Positions 1-5,541 of a DNA stretch of 10,433 nt are shown in pieces (position 1 is the first letter of the stretch; every line of letters starts with the position of its first letter). Below the pieces are notes generated by a model. The model was given only the letters and a program-made list of their open reading frames with translations. It was not told where the DNA came from and did not search any database. Source of the stretch: JASFEQ01 sp050122535 (GTDB taxonomy: Bacteria; Desulfobacterota; DSM-4660; Desulfatiglandales; HGW-15). Location of the stretch: positions 1 through 10,433 of the forward strand of contig JASFIT010000135.1 in assembly GCA_050122535.1 (NCBI GenBank), written 5' to 3'. Made by a program: the position numbers and the translations under genes.

Positions 1-2149
1 CACCCGTAGCGATAATGGTTACTCCATGGTGTATCTCCTTGACCCTTCCTTCAGATGTCAGTTTAGTTATGAAATTTCCCACATAACCGGACGCCTCTGT
101 GATGGTAGCGTCAGTAGATACGTGTATTAAGGGGTGCTGATAAACCTTGCGAACAAGATCACCCAAATAGGCTTGAACATCCATCCCTTCCAGGGTGTAA
201 TGAATTCTTCGAGCCATGCCCCCCAAATCTGTATCCTTTTCCACCAGGTAAACCTCAAATCCCTGCCCAGCTAAGCTCAGGGCACTGGTCATCCCGGCCA
301 GGCCTCCTCCGACCACTAACCCCCTTTTGTCTACCGGCAGTTCCAATTCCTGTAAGGGCTCTAAAAGGGCAGTTCGAGCCACCGACATCCGGACTATATC
401 CTTTGCCTTTTGGGTGGCATCTTCCTTTTCTCGAGAGTGGACCCAGGAGCAATGTTCTCTGATATTAGCCATGTCAAAGAAATATTGATTAATTCCCCCT
501 TCACGAAGCGTGTCCCGGAATAGCGGCTCATGTGTCCTGGGGGTGCAGGCGGCCACAACCACGCGATTGAGCCCTTTTTCCCGGATCGTGTCCGCTATTT
601 CCTCGGCATTGTCAGTAGAACATGCAAAGATGCTTTCTTGAGCGTGGACAACATTGTCCAAAGTGGAGGCATATTCAACCACCGATGGAACATCCACTAC
701 CCTTCCGATGTTGGCTCCACAATGACACACAAAGACCCCCACCCTGGGTTCCTCTTCCGAGACATCCCTTTCCGGCGGATATACCCTTTCTCTGTCCAGC
801 TTCCCTCGCCAGTAGGCAAGAAACTGACCACATAGGGCATCCGCCCCGCTGGCGGTCATGACTGACTCAGGGATATCCATAGGGCCCTGGAAGGCGCCGC
901 TTACAAAGATTCCCGGGCGAGAGGTCTCAATGGGATTAAGAGGATTGGTTTTACAGAATCCGTGAGAATTGAGTTCGATACCGAACTTTTGTGCCAGGTC
1001 CTCCACATCACCAGGAGGGGTCAATCCAACGGATAATACTACCAGATCGAATTCTTCCTCCCTTACTCCGTCCTCATAAGTGGAGTATCTTATGGTCACA
1101 TTCTTGGTTTCCGGGATCTCATTTCCTACGGATACATAGCTCCTAATAAAGCGGACCCCGGGAAGGTTCTCTGCCCTTTGATAAAATCGCTCGAAATCCT
1201 TCCCAAAGGCCCGAATGTCGTTATGGAATACGGTACACTCTGCCTCTGCGTCATGGTCTTTTGTTAAAATCACCTGCTTCTGGGTATAGGCGCAGCATAC
1301 GGCTGAACAATAGCTGTTACCTCCTTCTATAACCTGTCTGGAACCGACGCATTGAATCCAGGCTATTTTGTGGGGATGCTTGTTGTCGGAAGGGCGCCGT
1401 ATCTCACCTTCGTAGGGCCCGGTGGCACATAATAGCCGTTCAAAGTCGAGACTGGTGACCACGTTTTGCATCTTTCCGCAGCCATAGTCGCCCCTCAGCC
1501 TGGGGTCAAATATCTCATAGCCCGGAGACAGAACGATCGCCCCCACCTCTACCGCTACCTTCTCCGCCTCTTGATGAAGATCTATGGCTTTATGCTTACA
1601 TACGCCTCGACAAATGGTACATTTCTCGCCCTGAAGATAAAGACAGTTTTCAGGGTCTATATAAGTGACCAGGGGAACGGCTTGAGAAAAGTATATATGG
1701 ACGGCTTTATTCAGAGATAAGTCTTGATTATATGGATCAGGGACCTTGACCGGGCAGTACTCTACACAGGTGGTACAACCCGTGCATTTCTCCTCTTCAA
1801 TGTATCTGGGCTTTTTAATCAGGGTGACCTTGAAGTCTCCAGCCTCCCCTTCTACCTTGTCAACTTCAGTATAGGTCAGGATCTCTATGTTGGGATGCCT
1901 GCTGCATTCAATAAACTTAGGAGATTCAATGCACATGGAGCAGTCATTCGTGGGAAAGGTCTTATCAAGCTGGGCCATCTTGCCGCCAATGGCCGGTGAT
2001 TTATCAACTAAGTAGACCCTAAAACCCGTATCGGCAAGATCAAGAGCCGCCTGGATACCGCTGATCCCACCACCCACAACCATAACATCTCCAAAATTAT
2101 TGACCGCTTGAATGTTAACAGACTGTCCTTCAACTGATTCTTTTTCCAC
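1..2149 (-). CDS. hdrA: HdrA-like FAD/Fe-S subunit (BamE-like), 3' end outside window
   Basis: The reading frame is open for 716 codons from a GTG at 2147-2149 to the left edge, without frameshift. The GTG is chosen because AAGGA lies about 9 nt upstream and two TAA codons precede it in frame. The family routes electrons, often by flavin-based bifurcation, between ferredoxin/NADH and an Hdr-type partner in the cytoplasm. Seen: FAD-binding GGGISG near residues 26-31; a DCSMCI cysteine segment at 69-74; a ferredoxin motif C122-x2-C125-x2-C128-x3-C132; a second cysteine group C169/C177/C180/C184; an HdrA-type CHCG at 475-478; CTPRTHE from 535; and a second Rossmann motif GGGLAG at 614-619. The second Rossmann unit suggests the long, internally duplicated HdrA type. 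Its place behind the BamB- and BamC-like genes fits a BamE role. Family confidence is high; electron donor and acceptor are unknown. Confidence 0.93.
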   Translation of the reverse strand, partial: MEKESVEGQSVNIQAVNNFGDVMVVGGGISGIQAALDLADTGFRVYLVDKSPAIGGKMAQLDKTFPTNDCSMCIESPKFIECSRHPNIEILTYTEVDKVEGEAGDFKVTLIKKPRYIEEEKCTGCTTCVEYCPVKVPDPYNQDLSLNKAVHIYFSQAVPLVTYIDPENCLYLQGEKCTICRGVCKHKAIDLHQEAEKVAVEVGAIVLSPGYEIFDPRLRGDYGCGKMQNVVTSLDFERLLCATGPYEGEIRRPSDNKHPHKIAWIQCVGSRQVIEGGNSYCSAVCCAYTQKQVILTKDHDAEAECTVFHNDIRAFGKDFERFYQRAENLPGVRFIRSYVSVGNEIPETKNVTIRYSTYEDGVREEEFDLVVLSVGLTPPGDVEDLAQKFGIELNSHGFCKTNPLNPIETSRPGIFVSGAFQGPMDIPESVMTASGADALCGQFLAYWRGKLDRERVYPPERDVSEEEPRVGVFVCHCGANIGRVVDVPSVVEYASTLDNVVHAQESIFACSTDNAEEIADTIREKGLNRVVVAACTPRTHEPLFRDTLREGGINQYFFDMANIREHCSWVHSREKEDATQKAKDIVRMSVARTALLEPLQELELPVDKRGLVVGGGLAGMTSALSLAGQGFEVYLVEKDTDLGGMARRIHYTLEGMDVQAYLGDLVRKVYQHPLIHVSTDATITEASGYVGNFITKLTSEGRVKEIHHGVTIIATG

Positions 2150-2153
2150 TTCT

Positions 2154-2354
2154 CTATTTCCTTCTTATTAATCCGGCAACAAAATACCTTTGTCGGACTA
2201 TCTTGTGCATACTAAAGGGTCTAACCCTGTTCCAAGGGCAGACCGTATCGCATAATCCGCACTGATAACATTACTTGAAGGCGTCTCCACAGCTCTCTTA
2301 TATGACATCGACGATCTCTTTGAATGGGGCTACAGTCTCCACGGTCTTCTTAAT
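2154..2354 (-). pseudogene. Relic of a BamD/HdrD-like Fe-S protein gene (N-terminal part)
   Basis: One minus frame reads as the N-terminus of an HdrC/HdrD-type iron-sulfur protein: KKTVETVAPFKEIVDVI, then TAA (2298-2300), eight codons ESCGDAFK, TAA (2271-2273), then CYQCGLCDTVCPWNRVRPFS (from 2270) and MHKIVRQ (to 2190). CxxCxxCxxxCPW is a classic [4Fe-4S] motif. After RQ the similarity I recognise stops; 11 more codons lead to TAG at 2154-2156, seven bases before the hdrA-like start. The expected start codon is ATT at 2352-2354, behind an AAGGA-like site, perhaps a mutated ATG. The second Fe-S motif and the CCG domains of a roughly 400-residue HdrD are absent. In known class II benzoyl-CoA reductase clusters the HdrD-like bamD sits between bamC and bamE, the same place. 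The family call rests on remembered motifs, not a search. Confidence 0.75.
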
Positions 2355-2373
2355 CTTTTTCCTTCGACTTAAC

Positions 2374-2526
2374 GATTTTGTGTCCGTCCGGAAATGGTAG
2401 ATTTTGATTCAGGGCAAGGCCCGAACTTTTTTGCAACCGCAGGCATAGTGAGCCTATTCCGAGGATTGCAAAAAGGTGAGAACGCCGCCCTGGGCCAAAA
2501 GATGCCGTTTCCGGACGGACACAATC
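2374..2526. repeat. Long imperfect palindrome (MITE/REP-like), element A
   Basis: The outer arms are a perfect 17-bp inverted repeat: TTGTGTCCGTCCGGAAA at 2378-2394 and its complement at 2508-2524. Similarity continues inward (for example CAGGGC in both arms) to a second perfect 9-bp pair, TTTTTGCAA at 2428-2436 with TTGCAAAAA at 2466-2474, and a small AGGC/GCCT core. Allowing a 2-base bulge, the arms extend outward by GATT/TC. The whole unit could fold into one hairpin of about 150 nt. It begins one or two bases after the ferredoxin stop codon and separates that gene from the BamD-like relic. No transposase or clear target duplication is visible, so it is either a non-autonomous mobile element or a REP-like intergenic palindrome. 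Confidence 0.85.
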
Positions 2527-3071
2527 TAGCCCTTTGATAATCGAGTGAAGGTGTCCATGACTTTCTTCTTTCCATATTTCTTTACCAGGGACTCGAACGC
2601 GATCTCCATGTCCTCAGGCTTCTCTTCTTCAGCCTTTGCCTCTTCCCTTTCTTCGTACGTCAAGGCCTCAAACGTGCATGCGTCTACGCACATAGGCTTT
2701 TCCAGAGGCGGGACACTTTCACACATATCGCACTTGAGCGGGAGACCTGAATCCGGATCTCTGAACGCACCCCTCGACGGGCAGGAGGCTGGGCAGAAGG
2801 TGCACTCGTCGTACTCCTTGCCGTCGATCATGTAACGGTTTCTCCCGTTACATTCGGCCTCCGTATACTGACCGGCCCGTATCGGCACAAATATATCTCG
2901 CGTTTCGTCCATGACGACCATGATCCGGGAACGTGCGGTATTAACCGAGCTATATTTCGGTATGGCGTGGAAGGCGGAGCACGCTATCTCACATGCTCTG
3001 CAGCCCACACATTTCTTGGTATCCACCTTTATTTCTTTGACTATTCTTGTTTTTTTCCCTTTGTTGTCCAC
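2526..3071 (-). CDS. BamC-like polyferredoxin (three [4Fe-4S] clusters predicted)
   Basis: A 181-residue electron-transfer protein, expected to pass electrons between the tungsten subunit and Hdr-type subunits. I place the start at GTG 3069-3071 instead of the ATG at 3116: the GTG has AAGGAAGGGG about 7 nt upstream and begins 16 nt after the preceding stop codon, while the ATG lies inside the upstream gene and would add a basic 15-residue leader. From this start the cysteines are C21-x2-C24-x2-C27-x3-C31, then C90-x2-C93-x3-C97, C114-x2-C117 and C128-x3-C132, with an isolated C74. This is the DMSO-reductase-B/HycB pattern and has enough cysteines for about three clusters. The C-terminal 45 residues are charged and Glu/Lys-rich. 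No signal peptide is seen, so it is cytoplasmic. It directly follows the BamB-like gene, the standard bamB-bamC order. Confidence 0.92.
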   Translation of the reverse strand: MDNKGKKTRIVKEIKVDTKKCVGCRACEIACSAFHAIPKYSSVNTARSRIMVVMDETRDIFVPIRAGQYTEAECNGRNRYMIDGKEYDECTFCPASCPSRGAFRDPDSGLPLKCDMCESVPPLEKPMCVDACTFEALTYEEREEAKAEEEKPEDMEIAFESLVKKYGKKKVMDTFTRLSKG

Positions 3072-3087
3072 GGCAACGCCCCTTCCT

Positions 3088-5046
3088 TTATTCCTTCTCT
3101 TTCTTGGCCTTGGCATCTTTAAGGGCAGTTACTTCATTCCCGGTCAAAATGCCCCTCTCGATGAGGTCTTCCGCCACGTAGCCCAAACTCAATTTCTCCA
3201 GGGTCTCTTTGGTGGGAATCCCATCAAAGGTCCAACCTTTGAAGTCATAATATTTGGTCAGCAGCAGCTGCTCATACTCCTCATTCCTTACCGCCCAGTG
3301 ATCCTCCGGCGGCCTCTCCATGAATCTTCTCAGTCCCAATCTGTTATTGAGGGCTCTGACCAGATTCCGGTTCCTCTGGAAGCATTCCCATAGCCTGTCT
3401 TTGTCAAACTCCATCCCCGTCGTGTAGGTGATTATCTGCGGCATATTCCATACATGATATCCTGTGGTGCCGCCAAACTGGCCTCTGAATGATGACACGA
3501 ATCCGCAAAGCCCCAAGGAATCATCCAGGTAGTGCATGCACTCATTCCAATCACAAATTTCGACCATCGCCTGGTCGGGCAACTGATCACGTTTTTCCCA
3601 CTGCCGGAACCACTCATGGAACTTCTTATCCGGCACCGCGACCCAGTTCCTGATGAACTCTTCCTTCAGCTCCGGATCAGTGATCGGGTCCTGCGGGAAG
3701 GAGCCTTCAATCTGGGTGATAGCCATGTCCTCACCGGTGCCTATCATAAGGAAATAGGCCGGATTGAGTTTGCCCAGCTTGATGGGTAACTGTTCAAATT
3801 TTTTGACAGTGTTGTGATCAAATTCCTCGGCGCCGTTACCAATTATGGCAGCCGCACCGGATACGCCCTCGGCGAGAACATCTCCTATGCCATCTCTAAA
3901 TGCTATTTTCTGAAGGAGATAGTAGAACCTTTGCCTGATGTCAGAGGGCATGTCAGGAAAGTCTTTTTCCGTCAGAATCCCGGCTTCCAAGAGCTCGAGG
4001 GCAAAGGCGATAACCTGCGGCGTTGAGTAGGAGTCCAACCCCAAGTCCTGTGCAATTGGGAGTATCTCGAAGGTGAAGTCCAGCTCCTGGAAGGCGGCCA
4101 TGTGATAGGTGTCTTTTCCGTAGCACTTGTAGGAAAATCTTCGCCGGTTCGGCCACTTAATGAGATTGTGGCATGACTTCGGGCAGTTCCAGCAACCTGT
4201 CCAGCGGTCCATGTGGTCATACTTGAGGTTCCGCCATCTCTCTTCGAGCTCCTTGCTCCAGAATTTCTTTCGACGTACACGGGCATTGCCCCAGGAGAAA
4301 TTGTTGTGATGGAAGCTGTCATCTTCATCGGTGGCCATCCAGTCCCCCACATTCGGGTTCGCATCAAGTTCCTTCCTCAGGCGTGAGCACATCTCCCAGG
4401 CTTCAGCGGGGTGGGCGAGATACACGTCTTTTGTTCCCCGGATGGCAATCGCCTTCAGCTTCTTGGCCCCCATGACCGGCCCGACCGTTCGAGCGGCGCT
4501 CGAGTTGCCGCAATCGATCGAAGCCATAATGACCCTATGCTCCCCGGCCGGACCAATGCTAGCTACCCAGGCCCTTTTGTCGTTCAACTCCTCCTGGATC
4601 AACCTCTGAGTGTCAGCCATGCCTTTTCCGCGGAGATGCCTGGCATCACGGATCTCAACTTTGTCGTTGTGTATCGATAGGTAGACCAGGTCGGGCGCCT
4701 CACCCCGAATGACTATTCTGTCATAACCGGCCATTTTCATTTCCGGCCCGAAAAATCCGCCCATCAGTGAATGGCCCATCAATCCGTTCAGCGGGGCGAT
4801 GGTATCGACCGACACGCGGTTTGCGCCGGGAACGCATGTGCCGTTCAGCAGACCATTACCGAATATGAGCAGGTTGTCGGGAGACCATGGATCGGCGCCC
4901 GGAGGAACCCGATCAAATAGCAGCTTCGCGTCCATACCGTTTCCCCCGAGATACAATGCCGTATCTTTCGGATCGGTCTCTACCTTATCAATGCTTCCCT
5001 TTGACAAATCAACTTCTAATTGGAAGCCTGTTTCAGCATACCTCAT
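3088..5046 (-). CDS. BamB-like tungsten enzyme of the aldehyde ferredoxin oxidoreductase family
   Basis: A 652-residue W-bis-pterin enzyme with one [4Fe-4S] cluster. The cluster ligands are visible as C285-x2-C288-x3-C292 plus a distant C514 (LGLC), as in AOR. Length, the MRYAETG N-terminus and many blocks (NFSWGNARVRRK, KLNPAYFLM, ITQIEGSFPQ, KGWTFDGIPTKETL) match what I recall of BamB, the active-site subunit of class II benzoyl-CoA reductase. By recalled alignment H246 corresponds to BamB His260 and C308 (YKCYGKD) to BamB Cys322, both at the same offset of 14 residues; these are the proposed proton donor and tungsten ligand. That favours a cyclic acyl-CoA substrate over a free aldehyde. 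The ATG at 5046 has AGGGG 7 nt upstream. It is followed 16 nt later by the BamC-like gene. The exact substrate cannot be read from sequence; it may be a paralogue of true BamB. Confidence 0.94.
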   Translation of the reverse strand: MRYAETGFQLEVDLSKGSIDKVETDPKDTALYLGGNGMDAKLLFDRVPPGADPWSPDNLLIFGNGLLNGTCVPGANRVSVDTIAPLNGLMGHSLMGGFFGPEMKMAGYDRIVIRGEAPDLVYLSIHNDKVEIRDARHLRGKGMADTQRLIQEELNDKRAWVASIGPAGEHRVIMASIDCGNSSAARTVGPVMGAKKLKAIAIRGTKDVYLAHPAEAWEMCSRLRKELDANPNVGDWMATDEDDSFHHNNFSWGNARVRRKKFWSKELEERWRNLKYDHMDRWTGCWNCPKSCHNLIKWPNRRRFSYKCYGKDTYHMAAFQELDFTFEILPIAQDLGLDSYSTPQVIAFALELLEAGILTEKDFPDMPSDIRQRFYYLLQKIAFRDGIGDVLAEGVSGAAAIIGNGAEEFDHNTVKKFEQLPIKLGKLNPAYFLMIGTGEDMAITQIEGSFPQDPITDPELKEEFIRNWVAVPDKKFHEWFRQWEKRDQLPDQAMVEICDWNECMHYLDDSLGLCGFVSSFRGQFGGTTGYHVWNMPQIITYTTGMEFDKDRLWECFQRNRNLVRALNNRLGLRRFMERPPEDHWAVRNEEYEQLLLTKYYDFKGWTFDGIPTKETLEKLSLGYVAEDLIERGILTGNEVTALKDAKAKKEKE

Positions 5047-5110
5047 TTCTTTACCCCTTTAGGTCTCTTCGCAGCCTCATGTCTGGTTGTGCTGGTTGTT
5101 AATACTTTAC

Positions 5111-5156
5111 GTGCCTCCACGGCACTTTCTAATGGCGCACGGTCATAGAGCCGTGC
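5111..5156 (-). other. Two small stem-loops between the small ORF and the BamB-like gene
   Basis: GCACGG (5137-5142) pairs with CCGTGC (5151-5156) around an 8-nt loop, overlapping the 3' end of the small ORF. GTGCC (5111-5115) pairs with GGCAC (5121-5125) around a 5-nt loop, in the 82-nt spacer before the BamB-like gene. Neither is followed by a T-run on the minus strand, so they are not convincing terminators. They could be mRNA processing or stability structures, or chance. Confidence 0.3.
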
Positions 5157-5335
5157 CCGCCTTTCTTTTCCTTTACCTCAATTTTCTTAGGTTCTCTTGC
5201 TGGAGGTGCCACAGGAGTCTCTGTGACTGGAAGCAACCAAATAATCTCTCTCAGCGAATCCCTAAGAATTTGCTCGGCAGTTTCTTTATCCGGGGCTTCA
5301 ATCTCCCTTACGTTACAGTAAACCCTGAAATACAT
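5129..5335 (-). CDS. Small conserved-looking protein of unknown function
   Basis: A 68-residue ORF that I do not recognise. It is considered real because GGAGG sits 7 nt before its ATG, one of the best ribosome binding sites in the window, and because it sits inside the cluster on the coding strand between the BamB relic and the full BamB-like gene. Residues 1-37 (MYFRVYCNVREIEAP, then EQILRDSLREIIWLL) look like a beta strand followed by an amphipathic helix. A Pro/Ala hinge (PVAPPAREP) and a Lys/Glu-rich tail ending GGHGSMTVRH follow. There is no membrane segment, cysteine pair or ThiS/MoaD-type terminal GG, so a sulfur-carrier role is not supported. Possible roles are assembly or partner binding for the neighbouring metalloenzyme, but this is guesswork from position only. 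Confidence 0.62.
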   Translation of the reverse strand: MYFRVYCNVREIEAPDKETAEQILRDSLREIIWLLPVTETPVAPPAREPKKIEVKEKKGGHGSMTVRH

Positions 5336-5352
5336 GTCTTAACCTCCTCTAA

Positions 5353-5423
5353 TCGCTTTCTACCCGTCCCGTAGTTATTGTTCATTGCAGGGTGCCCATA
5401 TTTCATGGGTCGGTTTCTACCCG
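5353..5423 (-). repeat. Short direct repeat flanking the end of the BamB relic
   Basis: On the minus strand CGGGTAGAAACCGA (5410-5423, inside the relic's VETD codons) recurs as CGGGTAGAAAGCGA (5353-5366), 13 of 14 bases identical and exactly 57 nt apart. Both copies share one reading frame (RVETD and RVESD). The second copy lies just before the small ORF's ribosome binding site. Such a pair could mark a past duplication or a deletion junction. Confidence 0.5.
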
Positions 5424-5483
5424 CTCAATGCCTCCTCGGGATAAATCAATTTCTAAATTATAACCTGTCTCTCCATACCTCAT
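5403..5483 (-). pseudogene. 26-codon relic of a second BamB-like gene
   Basis: ATG (5481-5483) opens 26 codons beginning MRYGETGYNLEIDLSRGG and ending VETDP, then TGA (5403-5405). Aligned by hand to the start of the full BamB-like protein at 5046, 18 of 26 residues are identical and the others are mostly conservative; the DNA matches at about 57 of 78 positions. Many of the DNA differences are in third codon positions, as expected if both copies were once under protein-level selection. At the point where the full gene continues with KDTALYLGG, the relic stops, and no frame downstream restores similarity. The region just before ATG (TAAGAAATGAGGTATG) resembles that of the full gene, but the AAAGGGG ribosome site is lost. 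It lies 58 nt after the molybdopterin gene, where a complete bamB paralogue may once have stood. Confidence 0.75.
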
Positions 5484-5541
5484 TTCTTAGCGCCCAAACT
5501 CTGTGAGCCTTTAACACTGTATCAAATTACTTATTTGCTTT

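Noticed and set aside
2271..2300. TAA codons in the BamD-like relic read as recoded amino acids
   Set aside because: Known recoding in bacteria uses TGA (Sec) or TAG (Pyl), not TAA, and the downstream part of the gene is missing anyway.
3072..3116. ATG at 3116 as the ferredoxin start
   Set aside because: It overlaps the BamB-like gene and adds a basic leader; GTG at 3071 has a much better ribosome site.
5403..5405. TGA at the end of the BamB relic as a selenocysteine codon
   Set aside because: Reading through meets another TGA six codons later, and no BamB similarity follows in any frame.
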